From positions 1 through 64,000 of the forward strand of contig MU270063.1 of assembly GCA_021432635.1 (NCBI GenBank): a stretch of DNA of 64,000 nucleotides, given 5' to 3'. Every line of letters starts with the position of its first letter. Position 1 is the stretch's first letter. The position numbers were made by a program, and so were the translations under genes. Of the stretch, positions 32,446 to 44,478 are shown one piece after another. The stretch comes from Thozetella sp. PMI_491 (lineage: Eukaryota; Ascomycota; Sordariomycetes; Chaetosphaeriales; Chaetosphaeriaceae). The notes beneath the pieces were generated by a model. The model was not told where the DNA came from, did no database searches, and saw nothing but the letters and a program-made list of their open reading frames with translations.

Positions 32446-33140
32446 AGGGGGGGGGTCGGCATTACCGGGGAAGGCAACTGGCTGCGGATCGGATCTGCCA
32501 GGTATGCGTCCCCTTGGTCCCTGGCAGGCTCGAAGGTTCTTAGCTGCTTACCTAGAGAGGAGGGGGGGCGGCATTTGCGCCGATGCGGGCTTTGTGCGTA
32601 GTCCCTGGCCAACAGTTATCGAGTGGAACACGAATCAGAGCGCGATAAGAGAACGCCTGGAGGGGTCACGCTGCGGGGTCGCTGCTGGTGGCTAGCGCGG
32701 GGCTTTGTTCCTTGGACGGCGGCGACGCTGTTCTCCTCGCTTCGTTTCAGCGGCCCAGCCAGTGAGACGAAAGCGGCCAACAGGCAAGGCCCCAGCACTT
32801 GTCCACCATTTTTATCGTAGCGCTAATGCGGGGTTTTCGCCCGGCCATGCGCTGGGGCCAGATCGGCCGTCGCTTCGTCATACTACGGGGGACGCATTGG
32901 CGGGCAAGGCGGGGTCGCGTAGCCGAAGAAGGCGAGGCGGGTGTTGCGAGAATTGTGCGTGAAGCGGAGCCAGTCGTTCGGGACCGCCGCCGGCCCATCG
33001 TGGCTCCGGTCGACGGCCACGTTTCCCAGGGTCTGGCCGGAGCCAGAGGCGCTAGCTGTCTTGTGGTCCTGCGGCAGGAGCAGGCGCAGGCCGTCGTCTC
33101 TAGTGCCTTCTTGAAGGTTCCCTCGGAGGCAACCATGCCT

Positions 33141-33185
33141 AGATCTATCTTGATCTATCTTGGTCGAGAGGCTATCTTGGTCGAC
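33141..33185. repeat. Cluster of short direct repeats
   Basis: Ten- to thirteen-base units, ATCTATCTTG and CTATCTTGGTCGA, each occur twice in tandem-like arrangement over about 45 bp. No gene overlaps. Confidence 0.6.
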
Positions 33186-35294
33186 AGGAAGCTAGGGCTG
33201 CTCGTGACGCGGGTCGCCTCCAGCCAAAAGAGGCCTCTGAACCAGCAACGTTTCCTTGTACCCACCACCCTTCTCTGCGTGCCCCCTCGCTTGCTTCACC
33301 CTGCTTTCCGCTTTCGTCCGTTGTGCTATCCCCACCGACTAGCGGCACTCCCCTAGGCCCTAGGGACCGAGATTCCTATCCGACCCGTGCCGATTGCCCT
33401 TTCATTGACCGCCCCAGCATAGGTAGTTGCCGTCCCGCCGGTTGCATCCTCGTTCTAAACTCGACTAAGCGGGGGAGCCGCTCCAATCGATCTCACCGGT
33501 CCGTCTTTACCTGACACGGCGCGGCACCAGCAAGTGCTGCCCTGCTGTGCCTTGGAAGCTCCTGGTCCTTGCTGCGTGTGAGTTGCGTGCCGCTCCAAGG
33601 TCGGAGCTCGCTCTCGCTCCGCGCCGCCGGCTGCTCGCTGTTCTCCATTCTCTCTGTGTTGTATCCCCCGCGTGCTTGCTTCTCATGTCGCCACGGTAGC
33701 CGCGATTTCCCTTGGGCTGTGGCCTCCGGTCGGGAAATGTCGACAGTCCAAGTGCTGGCTGCATCCTCCAAGAGCCTACGTTGTCGTCCAATATTTTGAC
33801 AGGTAGCCACTGGTCTGGCACGGATTGCCTGCAATGCACCTGCAGGATGCAGCTGCGCGCATTACCATGTGCCCAGTAATGTCCCGCCGTCCCGCTGGGG
33901 ACTTGGACCCGGAAACTTGCTCTCGCTAAAGCATGTCTCTGCGAATCATGGGAAGCGTAAGTTTCCTATATCCCAGCCCCTATCAGGAGATGTGCCATCT
34001 ACCTCTTCCTCCTACCTTTCCGAAACGTGGACATAACGGAAACCCCCCTCGCGAGGAGAGGACCTTAATTTGAGCTAATGTGAGTATGAATGGTTAGGTG
34101 ATGGTAGTAGATGCCGTCTAAAGATCATGGCTTCCGTGTTTGTAGCTGAGTCAATCGTCTACTAAACACATATGGTCGCAATCTTACAACCAAACATTTT
34201 GTTTTCTTCTCGTAAAAAGTTGTTCTGAAAAGTTTTCGCATCGCCTTAGTTAAACATGGAACCAGAAGGCTTTATACCAGAGGCAAGTATCTACAATATC
34301 ACATCATGCTACTCTTGAGTTTTCTCCAAGATTTTTAGGTGGCATTTCTCCGCCCTAGGGCGCCGTCTTGTCGATATTCCTTGTTTGCAATGAAGTCCAT
34401 CTAGCACATCGAACTTGTCGTATATTTGTCCTGTTGGGCCTTCGAGGCATCTGTTGGCCCGCTCTACTACTGCGATAAACCCTGGGTACGTGGCGTTGGT
34501 TCTCGGGCCTTCCCCTTCCAGACCCAGACCCTATCTATCCCATCTCTAGGTCGGGCTTTTCTCCCCAGACTCCAACAAGAGGCAAAGTGAAGAAGCCTGC
34601 TTCTTTTTGCAACTTGTGTAAACGTGAATGTTGGTTATCATCTCGATCCGCGGCTTGCAGTTTAAGACTATAGCTGCCTTTGAGACCTTGTTTTACTATG
34701 TAGGCTTGTGTCCAGTACGATTCCCAGACCAGCACCCCTCACTACCTGATCCCATAATTGGATGGAAGTTCGCTTGAATATGCATAATTTCATCGCGGAC
34801 ACTGCAACTCTGCAAGCAAGCGGGGATATAGGTCGTAAACCAAGGGTCCAGAGTCGCATTCTCCACAACCTTTGCTCCAATATAAAGGCTACTCTAAGAT
34901 CACATGGGCGCCGGATCGATATACCGTCGGAGGAACCCAGGGTTGCGCTGCCATTGAGCACTTCTACTTAAGCGGTTGGCCCAGCGTATTATGCAGACTT
35001 GGCGATAGAGCCACCGATACGCGGCTACCTGTCAAGCTCTGGCCGTGTCTGGTGGTGCTGGGTGGCCCGATAGCACAGGGGATGAAACCCTCCTGACGTT
35101 TGGTTTCGCAGAGATCAGACGAGATCAGACCGTAAACATCCCATCGGCGGCAGAAGCCATAAGATAAATCTAAACATACTGCCTCGCCGTACGAGGAAGA
35201 AAAAAAGGGTTGGGGAATTTTCTAGACCACGAAATACCCGCCCCTGCATCAGACCCCGCGACGAGAAGGAAACACCACGGTGCGGACCGCCAGG

Positions 35295-35678
35295 ATGGTA
35301 TCGCAACAACCAAGACCAAACAACGGCGCCGCTAATCCCAGGTCTCAGCCACAGCCCACCCCGGGAAACCAGTCTCAACGGCTGACAAACGGAAATCAGT
35401 CGCGCCAAGACCGGCCGGAGCAGCCTCAACGACGACGACGGACGAGACCCACCCGCCGGCCGGCAGGACACGGCACCGCGGACAGCGCCGCCGCCCAAGA
35501 AGCAGCCGACAGCGCGACCAAGCAGCAGATGGGACAGACTTTCTCTATCGCCCTGATTGCTGGGCCCGCGAACCTTCTCGTCTTCCCGCTACCCATCCCC
35601 CTCGGCATCGCTCTGTTGGTGGCGAGCAGCAAGGGCTGCCAGGTTTCGACACGCCCTGTCAACGACTTAGCTCGCTAA
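35295..35678 (+). CDS. Small hypothetical protein with one hydrophobic segment
   Basis: A single-exon frame from the ATG at 35295 encodes 127 residues. The first 70 residues are Gln/Asn/Pro/Arg-rich and likely disordered (QRRRRTRPTRRPAGHG). Residues about 80-110 form a hydrophobic stretch (FSIALIAGPANLLVF then PIPLGIALLVASS) that could be one or two short membrane segments. I do not recognise it. It ends about 130 bp before the GNAT gene on the same strand, so it may be that transcript's leader or a spurious frame. Confidence 0.3.
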   Translation: MVSQQPRPNNGAANPRSQPQPTPGNQSQRLTNGNQSRQDRPEQPQRRRRTRPTRRPAGHGTADSAAAQEAADSATKQQMGQTFSIALIAGPANLLVFPLPIPLGIALLVASSKGCQVSTRPVNDLAR

Positions 35679-35807
35679 GAGATAAGATCTGATAAGGCGG
35701 CCCACAGCCTCTTCCAGCTCGGCCGATGACTCAGGCTTCTTCTGTTTTCGCTGCGATCGTGGCATCGCCTTGTGTTTTTGCACGTCCAGGGTGACCGTGG
35801 TTACACT

Positions 35808-36416
35808 ATGGCGGTCGATTTGAGCGTGCCGTCCGATCGCGCAGCCGACGAGGCCCTTACCATGACGCACCTGGCCGCGCCCGCTGATATGACTCCCCAT
35901 CTGCCTTCTCTCCGGACCCTACTGCAGTCGTGCGTCAACCCGGATCCCGCCGGCTCCTCTATCGGCTTCCACGCACCGCTCTCGGATGCCGACGCCGACG
36001 AATTCTGGCAGCACATGGCCGAGCAGCTTGGCACCACGCTTCACACATTCATCCTCGCCCCAGCGGCGCCAGCAGGGCCCGATCCGGCACCGGGGGCGCC
36101 TGAGATTGTGGGCACCGTCTCGCTCGCCATTATCCCCAAGGTGACGCATCGGCATCGGGCGGAGGTCGTGAAGCTGATGGTGCGGCCGGCCGCGCAGGGC
36201 CGCGGGCTAGGGAAGCGGCTCATGGCCCACGTCGAGCACTTCGCCAAGGCCGAAATGGGCAAGGAGATGCTGAATCTTGACACGGCCACGGACTTGCCGA
36301 CGATGGAATTCTACAGGCGCCTGGGCTGGAAGGAGTGGGGGACGTGTCCGGAGTACGCCGAGTTCGCAGACGGGAGGAGGGGGGATGCAACCTTCTTTGT
36401 CAAGTTCCTGCGGTAG
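35808..36416 (+). CDS. GNAT-family N-acetyltransferase
   Basis: A single-exon gene; the first ATG, at 35808, gives 202 residues. The acetyl-CoA-binding motif A is clear: VVKLMVRPAAQGRGLGKRLM fits V-x-x-x-x-Q/R-x-x-G-x-G/A. Upstream is a beta strand pair (GTVSLAIIP), and downstream LNLDTATDLPTMEFYRRLGW is typical motif B, where the enzyme closes around the acceptor. The last strand (DATFFVKFL) completes the fold. It transfers an acetyl group from acetyl-CoA to an amine; small molecules are more likely than histones given the bacterial-like layout, but the acceptor is unknown. No targeting signal. It is convergent with the GTPase gene. Confidence 0.88.
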   Translation: MAVDLSVPSDRAADEALTMTHLAAPADMTPHLPSLRTLLQSCVNPDPAGSSIGFHAPLSDADADEFWQHMAEQLGTTLHTFILAPAAPAGPDPAPGAPEIVGTVSLAIIPKVTHRHRAEVVKLMVRPAAQGRGLGKRLMAHVEHFAKAEMGKEMLNLDTATDLPTMEFYRRLGWKEWGTCPEYAEFADGRRGDATFFVKFLR

Positions 36417-36726
36417 ACAACTGCATAGAGACCTCCCTAGCAAGAGCAGTTTTGCATTAATCACAAACCGCGGGCAAAAGGTCAATGAAATCAGGCAGTT
36501 GTTCCTTTGAAAGCTAATGCAAATGAGCAACTTGCTCAGGGTCCGTCTAGCAAGGTCCTTCTCTAGTTACTCAGAAGAGACCGGCTATTCCAGAGCGCCA
36601 ATGGAGGCCAAAGTTTGGTGAACAAGCCTTAAAAAGACTGGCCACCAAACTTATCTTTCCTCCTACCCTGGAGAGCTTGATTTCCCCATGCCACACCGGC
36701 AGGGGCGCCCAACTTTGGTCTGCCCT
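36417..36726. other. Convergent 3' region between GNAT (+) and GTPase (-) genes
   Basis: 310 bp with no gene; it holds the two transcript ends. Confidence 0.7.
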
Positions 36727-39700
36727 TCAATTATTCTTATTGTCCACTTTCTTCCCTTTCTTGTTCAGCTTTAGTTTCACGGGGACCTTCTTCCCCATGT
36801 CGATCTTGTCGCACTGCTGCTTTCCGATCTCCTCTCCTTCACCGTCGTCATCGGAAGCAGTCTCCGAAGAGAGACCCGAGTCATCGATATCGGTATCCTC
36901 GTCGTCCTCATCTCCTATGCTAGCAGGGACGTACGTATCGGGAATATTGCTCTCAGCCGGGTCTACGGCTTTAATATCCGAGTTGGACGAAATCCACACC
37001 GCGTTCCAATTCGAAACCGAGTCGCGGAGTTGCTCCTGGAGCTTCGCTTTGTGCGTTTTAGCACGATTGATCTCCTCCACGCTGCCACCGCGATGCTGGA
37101 TTATGTTGCTAATGATAAGCTCTGCCTGTGTCAGAGAGTCTTTGCGTGCTTGCTGCCGGATCTTCTCGAGAGCGTCTGGGACGGTGCCCAAGAGGCTTAT
37201 GAGCTCCGTATGGAGATCCTTGATCGCACCTCGGTACATCTTGCCGCCATTGTCTTCAGCGTGCTTTTCCAGTATCGACTGTCTCCGCATCAGGCTTCCT
37301 TTACCTAGTTACATGCACATCATTATTAGCTAGCTCGCACTTCCATCTTAGAGAAGACGAAGGAGAAGACTTAAGAGGCTCAGATAAGTGACCTACCGTT
37401 TTCCTTCAGTGCCTTCTCAAAAATTGGAGTCCATTTCTCCTTCACGGCCTCATAGAAGGGGGTATGTATCTTGCGGGCTTGAGTGGATATATCTGTGATG
37501 GCATTGAAGACTGCGTCTGCGGCCTTGTCCTTGATGGCCCGTAGGGAAGGAACTTCGTTCAGGAGATATTGCTTGTGGTCCGGAAATTCCATCAGTAAAT
37601 TTTCGGCCACAGCTTCGACAAATGACTCGTAGGTATCCTCCATGGACTTTCGTGCCGACTCTGCAAGTTTCGGGATATCGCCATGGAGATTTTCGATCCA
37701 AACACGCGCAATCTGCAGCTTGTACTCGTTTGCCCTACGAAGTAGAACCAAGTCAGTGCGTGTGCTACTGTCCATTATGATGACAATGGATAAACTTACA
37801 TGCCATCCATCCAGTCGATAGCTCCCAAAGTCCTGCTCTTGAAACTACCCTGTCGCTTCAGGATCGCTCCAAATGTTAGGTAGTGCAAGTGCTTGCCTTT
37901 TCCATGAGGGACGTCCGCATGTTTGTAACGCCAACCTCGAACTCTATCGAGGCACTTTGCCATGCAGTCTAACTTCAGACTAGTCTTCTTACCCGTAGCT
38001 TTCAGGGGATCAAGCTTGTTTACTGATATAGCATGCTGCTTGCCGGACTTTTCACATGTAGCAATCATATTATTCAAGGCGGGTGTAACTCGCTTCGCCA
38101 TCAGGCTCTCACGCGGCAGCTGGACGCGATTTTTCTCGCATTCAGTGTTGAGCCAAGTCTTGATGGCAGCCAGAAGCGCGTTGAGGCGGATCAATAGGCC
38201 CATAGCATGGCGCTCCCGCCGGGCGGAGGTCACATCGTCCAACCAGTCGCGTAGCATGGGAATCCCACTGTAGGCAACGGACGGGAACCCTAGGCGTGGA
38301 CCTTCGGCAGAATCGGCGGAATCCGCTGCGGCCCAAAATGCGATGGCACTGACTGGCATCACCTTTATTGGCTTGGCCGCTCCGGAGCCACCAAGCCCAA
38401 AAGCTTCTTGGCTATCTATCAGCTGGTTGAGGATGCGAGTACAGAGTTTTTTGGCCCGCATCTGTTGGCAAGCGTGAATAATTGCCCCTTCGAGTTGGTT
38501 CAGTTCGCGCTTCCATGTGGCGAGGTTCTTCCGGATCATGCGCTTTTGGTCGAATGTATCCCTTATCTTCTTCCGTACCAATTTGGCTTCGCGTCTGCTG
38601 TCAGGATCCTTTGACTTCCTGGAGCGACTCTTGAGCGGTTTGTACGTCTTAAGCAGCCAAGTGTGCTCGCGCTTAAGAGTCTTCAGCCGTTTCTGCGAGT
38701 CGACCACTCTCACCCGCAACTGCTTAAGCTCCTTCATGCTGGCGAGCTGCTCTCGTAGATGCTCCTGAGAGGCAAATATCTCCCATTCGAAATCGTCGGT
38801 TTTCGACAGGACAACGCCAAAGCTACGACCATCACACTGGTCATTCATGCGAAGGCGCAACTCTTGATTCTCATCCATGAGGCCTCGAGCGGTCTGTTCG
38901 TCAGCAGCACGAACCGCCGGGGTCACAATTAGGGTGATAGCCAGCTTGTCGTAGAAAGATCGGGCCAAGGTCGTCCGGCTCTCGGTTGCATCCGAAAGGC
39001 CGGGTAAATCAACAAGGACGCGGCCGTGCTTGAGCACTGGCGCCTTGACGTAAACTCTGACGTGCTTGATGAATGGCCACAGAGCTACCTTCATAGCACC
39101 TCTATCGTCTATGATAGTCTGGCTGGAATCGAGGAAGGACTTAATCCGAGCAGAAAAGTCTTCTGCGTTGGGGCTATTCATAATCGATGTTGTACCCAGT
39201 TTTGCGACTCCGGGATGATCTGGCTTCAAGAGATCGTCGGTCTTCATCAATTCAAGATGGGCCAAGGAGAGGTCCGGCCAAATAGCGTGGAGTTTGGCAT
39301 ACGTTTCCTGGATATTTTCCGTTGCCTCACGAAGAGCCGCAAGTCGGTCTTTGTCGTCCTTGTTGTCGTGATCGTATTCATCGTCAGAGTCCCCTGCTCT
39401 CAGCTTGCGACGGAATGACAGATCTCTGAAGAACTCGTCCAGCTCTTCTTTGAAGTTTTGTTTGTCCCGAAATTTGATCTCGGCACGGAATGCCTTCTCA
39501 GGATCTTCATCATTGTTGTAGCCGATTTGACAGGCTGTCGATGTAGCGGCCTCGCTGCTATTGGTCGGGAGCAGTTCGCGGTATCCTAGAACTGCGTTCA
39601 AGAGCGAGGTCTTGCCAGCACCGGTGGCGCCTTGGACGCCGATCAAGACCTCGAAGTCCTCGTGCTCGCGAACAATGGCATCTGTGTAATTTGGTTAGCA

Positions 39701-40023
39701 GGGCCTAGATGTATCTATCTGATTGCCAAGGCTCAAATGCATTAAACTAAAATCTTGGGCTAAACAGGCTAGGGGCTAGACTTGCCGGCTTCTCGGACCC
39801 ATTTGTACAAGGTCTCAAGTTTAATGACTTCTGGTGCAGCTCTGTTTCTTTCGGCTCTGATTGCGTTGATGGAAGTTTCGATCTCACGAGCGAGAGGCTG
39901 TACTATCTTGATTGAGTTCTCCAAAGCTTCTTCCTGAATCTGAAGGCTCATGCGCTGATCCTTTTGTTCGGATTGCCAAGAGTACTTCGGGGTTACCTGA
40001 AAGGGAGCAGGTAATTTGGCCAT
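36727..40023 (-). CDS. Large dynamin-like / SLIP-GC-type GTPase
   Basis: Four exons (39786-40023, 37800-39681, 37397-37734, 36727-37304) encode about 1011 residues. The P-loop GVQGATGAGKTSLLN is at about 94-108 and the G3 motif VDLPG at about 303-307, with a switch-like threonine region (AATSTACQ) between. A long charged helical middle (QKRLKTLKREHT, KLVRKKIRDTFDQKRMIRKN) and helical C-terminal part fit dynamin-like large GTPases related to nuclear GTPase SLIP-GC. Intron 1 (39682-39785) must be GC-AG (CCG|GCAAGT ... ACACAG); its GT alternative breaks the frame. The last acceptor may be 6 bp further on, changing two residues. The acidic then Lys-rich tail (VKLKLNKKGKK) could be a nuclear signal. 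It lies about 780 bp downstream of a vWA-Hint gene on the same strand. GTPase activity is likely; cellular role unknown. Confidence 0.85.
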
Positions 40024-40804
40024 TGCGACTGGCAAGCCGAGGGTTCAGCCAGACGTGAAACGAGAGTAAGGGGCGATTGGCAAGGAGCGAGCGAAGGGAG
40101 AAAAGGTGGGCGAAAGAAAGAGAGAGTGAGCGCAAGGAAAGTTGGGCGAAAGAGATATGGCGCGGGACAGGTGGCTTGTGAGAAGACACAGAGAAAATAT
40201 GAGGGATAGAGTGGGCGCGCCTGAGAAAATGAGAGAGAGGAGACGTCTTAGCGAGACCGAGAAGGATGGGAGGGTTTTGGTAGATGTTCTCGGTGATGTG
40301 CGAGTAGGGAGTGATGGCGAAGCGGTAACTAATTAGTAGTTGACGAAGTTGCCTCGTGATAATTGAATTTGCCTCTCAACCAGGCATATCCCGTCGTCGT
40401 AAAACCGAGGCAAGTTCCTCCTTTTATGTGATATCTTCTACTTCCTCAGCAGCGGTATATCACAAGCAAGCGCGATGAGTCAATGAAACGATCTTCGAGG
40501 GTCAAAATACGCAAGCTCATAGGCCGACCGCTAGTTGCCGGCACGACAGTTCAGCAAGCAAGATTGGTTGCGGGAATCATATTTAGAGCAAATAAGTTTT
40601 ATTAGCTTCTTCCACCTTGGATGCTCCCAACCAATGCGAATATGTCTACTATGATAGCTCAAAGCTAGGTATTAAACACACCACGACGGGAGATCTCTAG
40701 TCCCTCCGTCTGCTCAATGAAGTATCTCAAGGCGCCGGGGGCAGTGTTGCGCAGCGGCGTTCAATATCGCAGCAAATGGTTGTCAGGCTGGCAGGTAAGG
40801 CTCC
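40024..40804. other. Region between the GTPase and vWA-Hint genes
   Basis: About 780 bp, no supported gene. The first 250 bp upstream of the GTPase start are strongly purine-rich on the plus strand (pyrimidine-rich on the transcribed strand), as expected for a leader. The remainder holds the 3' end of the vWA-Hint transcript. Confidence 0.6.
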
Positions 40805-43193
40805 TTAGGTGCTCGCAGCCTTGCGCTGGGGCGACGACCGAGACGGCAAGGCAGCCCGCTGGAAGCCATCTACTAGCCCTGTCTTGGGATCCCGCCGAGC
40901 CCCTCCGCCGAGGAAGAGCCCGTTACGGGTCCGGTGCAGGCCGGATAGGGCCTTGACTACGAGGTCGTAGTCTCCAAAGAACGTATGCGCCCGCGGGTCC
41001 GGGGTCGGATCGGTATCAACCAGCAGCCCGTGGCCCAGCGTGACTCCCCACATACCGGAAATCATCAGCGCCGCGGCGTCGATATCTGAGTCGCGCTGCA
41101 GAAGCACCGAGTAAATCGAGCCGGTGTACCGCACCGATCGCTGGGCGATGTGCGTCGGGTACGTCCACACCTTACCATCGAGCGAGATGGGGTGCCACGA
41201 AGTTACTAGGAGGTCGCCGACTAGGCACATCCGCGTGCGTGTCACTGGGGTCCGCAGAACAGCGACGACGCGACGTGGGCCCTTCGGCGTCCGAACGTTC
41301 ATGCCCGACCGTAGTCGCGAGATGGGGATCAACTTTGCGCCACCCATGGAGTCGCCGTGCACTTCCTTCGCTAGCTCGACCATGGAGCAAGCCGCAAAAC
41401 ACGGATCTCCTAATCTCCGGCTATGGTATGAGCGCATGCTGAGGCCGCTCTTGTGATATTTGGGAGTTGCTTTTTTAGTCGGCTTGGGGGGTGGTAGTGA
41501 TTCAAATATAGCGTCCAAGGCGTCGCGGCATTCTACGAAGAGGGTGCTTTCGGCGCCATAAAGTAAAGGACCCGGATCCCGGAACGAGTTGCAAACCTGT
41601 CGTTCGTGGGCGCCACCGAGGCTGGAGAGGTAGTGCAACCCCCACCGGGTGTAGTGCTCATCGCTAGAGAGGGCCAGGCTCAGTTGGCCGTAAGGTTGCT
41701 CGCCTGTGAGTTCCAGGAGGAGCGACTTGTTTCTAGGGTCATCAGGAAATTGGCGTGCCGGGATCGTCTCTATGAGTCGTTGCAGTTGGGTCGTCATGCC
41801 ATCGTAGAGCTTTTCTGGCGGCCGATGCTCGTCCATAGGATCAAGGGGATTGATGGACGCGAGATAGGAAACGATTGCCGAGCGGGAGATATGATAGGCG
41901 ATCTCTTCTGCTAGAAGGGCTGACCAATCCGACAGGCTGCGTTGGACGCCTGGGCGACGGACGAAGTCACCAGCCTTCCGGTATTCCAGCGCGGCATGGA
42001 CCACGGATGAGATCCCGGGAGGTAATTTAAGGCACGGCGTGCTCCGCAGATAAATGTCTCGGCTCTGACCGTAATGGAGGCTTCCCAGGCGTATGGTCAG
42101 CTCCGAATGGTCCTCGCCTGAGTCCTTAACTGCCTCCCTGTGGACGGCTGGTCCCGTCGTCTCTGAGATCTCGAGGTGCTTGGGGTAAGTGATACGGAGG
42201 ACTGCCTCGGTTGCGAAGGTGGACTGGAGGTTCGCGATGGCGTGTACGAATACGGTGCCCTGGTTTGATGTGAGAAATGCGACAACGAGAGGAAAGCGGA
42301 GTGGAACTTACAATCATGCCAGCATCGGAAATGAAGGAGTAGTTGCCTCCCGTCAACTCAGAGATGGACTTTAACAGGCCGGATCGTAGCTTATAACCGA
42401 AACCGAATGTATGGATTGCTGGCCGGAATGGCTGCAGTTTTCGAAGCTTTGGGATGTACCCGGGCTGGGGTTGCCTGCGCAGAGATTCATTAGCCCATAT
42501 ATCTCTATTGAAAATTCCAGCCCGTGGAAAGGAGAAACAAAAGAATGTTATCAATCGCTTACATGTGGTTCGGCTGGCCGTCAGTGAGAACCAAGATGGC
42601 CGGGACATTCGTGCTATCCATTACGTCCTCAGCGTTGAACAACGCAAGAGCCTCGGTTATGCCCCCCCAGAGATTTGTCATGCCGCTAGGTATCATTTGT
42701 TGTATTTTCTTTTGGGCTAAGGACTTATTGCTTTTGGTCATGAGAGTGAGTTTCTGCAAGGTCTATTGTTTCTGTTAGTGTGTATGCTCCAAGGAGCTCG
42801 TTGTTGTGGGAGCGGGGATGTGCTTACGATGGCGGCCGAGGAGAAGGTCACGATCCCGAGGCGGTCATTGTCGTTCATGGTAGCAAGGATGGTCCGAGCA
42901 GCATGTTTTGTGAGGTCCAGAACCGACAAACCTGTTCTCTCGGTTGTATCGCCGGGCACCGGGGCGTCCTCAGACATGCTGCTAGATACATCGATGACGA
43001 GCACCAGGTCGCAGGGAACATGTTTGACGTTGGGCCGCATGGGCGGCAGAACCTTTATTAGAAGTCCATCTTGGCTCTGGAATGGATGAATCTCGGTCTT
43101 GGGGTGACCATCAGTTGCCGATGGGCCTTGCTCGAAGTTGGACGGTTCTTGGTCGTTCGAGGTCAGGTCACGCATCCGCGCAGTTCTCACCAT
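40805..43193 (-). CDS. vWA-Vwaint-Vint protein (von Willebrand A plus Hint domain)
   Basis: Four exons (42828-43193, 42563-42762, 42312-42474, 40805-42259) encode 727 residues; all introns are GT-AG and phase-consistent. Residues about 60-240 are a vWA domain with a complete MIDAS: DVSSS at 68-72, the Thr of SGMTN at about 151, and LTDG at 182-184. Residues about 244-350 form a beta-rich linker. About 355-500 match Vwaint (EEIAYHISRSAIVSYL, LSSDEHYTRWGLHYLSSL). From about 525 there is a Vint/Hint domain: the candidate nucleophile Cys530 in DPCFAACSMVEL, TSWHPI with His599, then LGHG at 651-654 and HTFFGDYDLVV. Hint domains are the self-cleaving fold of inteins and hedgehog proteins. In fungi this architecture is known but its biology is obscure. 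A metal-dependent protein-binding role with possible autoprocessing is inferred. No signal peptide. Confidence 0.87.
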
Positions 43194-44437
43194 GGTGCTG
43201 GTCGAAGAGTTGAAGATGGAACCAAATGGGCCACCAAGGAAAAGGGGACAAGAAAGCTGTGTGCTGCGTGTCGAGAGAGGGAGAGGGAAAGGAAGAGTTC
43301 GTGGGGGCCAAGATGTCCTCGCGTACTCTTCCTCGCAGTCTGCCTGTCTAGATATGTATTATGAAAGGTGGAGAGAGGTGGGGAGTATGTGTGAGGAGAA
43401 AGGATAAAATATGGAAAGGCACCTCGACACCGCCGCACCTGTGAGGCACCGCTTTAGCGACGAGACTTTAGTGACGAGGCAGTGAAAACAACGGTTCACG
43501 TCCTAAAAACGCGGCTTTGTTGTGTGTATAGCGGCCGACTCAGGCATGTACCCGTTGAGGCAACCAGCATCCGCCCGCGAGGTGGCAGGTTGGTGGCTAA
43601 CGTCCCAGGCCCCTTTTTGGGGCCACCCGAAAACAAATAACAATCTATTACACGGCCTCGCCCCGACAGGGTCGCGACTTGCCAGGCTCTCTTACGCGCG
43701 CAGGGGACTACTTCCATAGGGCCAAATACGGCGGCGAAGAGGAGGGTAAAGAAAAAAAATAGATATCGGATTATATGGTAGGATGAAAGGCTAGGCTGGC
43801 TGAGAAGAGCCGGTATGAGTCGGCCCCTTTTCCCCCTACGGCTGCATCGGTCTGCCTGACCCAATTGCCCGGCTCCAACGCCACCAAAAGAGGAAAGAGT
43901 GGACCAGCGTAATAAAGGCGCTTGGCATCTGGCTTGCCGGTATGCAGTGGCAGGGCCGGTGAGCCTGTAGCACGTTTAGCACGTTTGGTGAGCATTCGGC
44001 ATTGGATGGAGCGCGATCTGTCCCAAAGAACGCCCGGGAAGTTGCCTCGCGCCTAAGAGGCAGCCCATCAATCTCATTTGCGTGGGAGATGAGGCCTAGT
44101 GCGTAAGAGTGGGAGGCTGTGTCCCAAGTCGGCAGCTTGGGCTGCCTTAGAGTTGGCCCGTGCGTTTCCTCGTGGGGTAGCTCCTTCAGCTCTTAAAACC
44201 AGGCTGTGAGAGCCTGGAAGCCCCGTCGCCAGTCGCCAGTTCGTGCGGGGTTCCTCCCTGGCCTGTGAGCTCCCCAAGCACGTCTCGTACCCTCGTGTCG
44301 AGGAGGGACAGCGCGGCACAATGCCACGGATCAACCGAAGTTTGGGGCGACAGGCGCGGGTGTCCGGCTACCCCGAGGCCGCCGGATGGTCGGACAACCA
44401 GTGTGCACCTGCCGCGCTCGCCTGTGGACCTCCGGCG

Positions 44438-44478
44438 CACAGCACCACAGCATCGCAGCACCGCAGCACCACAGCACC
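44438..44478. repeat. CAGCAC-type microsatellite
   Basis: Imperfect repeats of CAGCAC/CACAGCAC over about 40 bp in non-coding DNA. Confidence 0.7.

Larger units (their letters stand above)
32295..35294. other. 3-kb region with no supported gene
   Basis: It begins with the metallothionein promoter. Frames at 32747-33136 (-) and 32799-33356 (+) overlap each other and have no recognisable motif. A cluster of short direct repeats (ATCTATCTTG and CTATCTTGGTCGA, each twice) lies at about 33141-33185. The stretch 33240-33800 is CT-rich like a leader but leads to no identifiable coding sequence. An unannotated non-coding transcript is possible. Confidence 0.45.

Noticed and set aside
32747-33136. 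129-codon minus frame, and another minus frame over the same bases reading like protein
   Set aside because: Neither has a recognisable motif, and no start or splice sites connect them to other exons.
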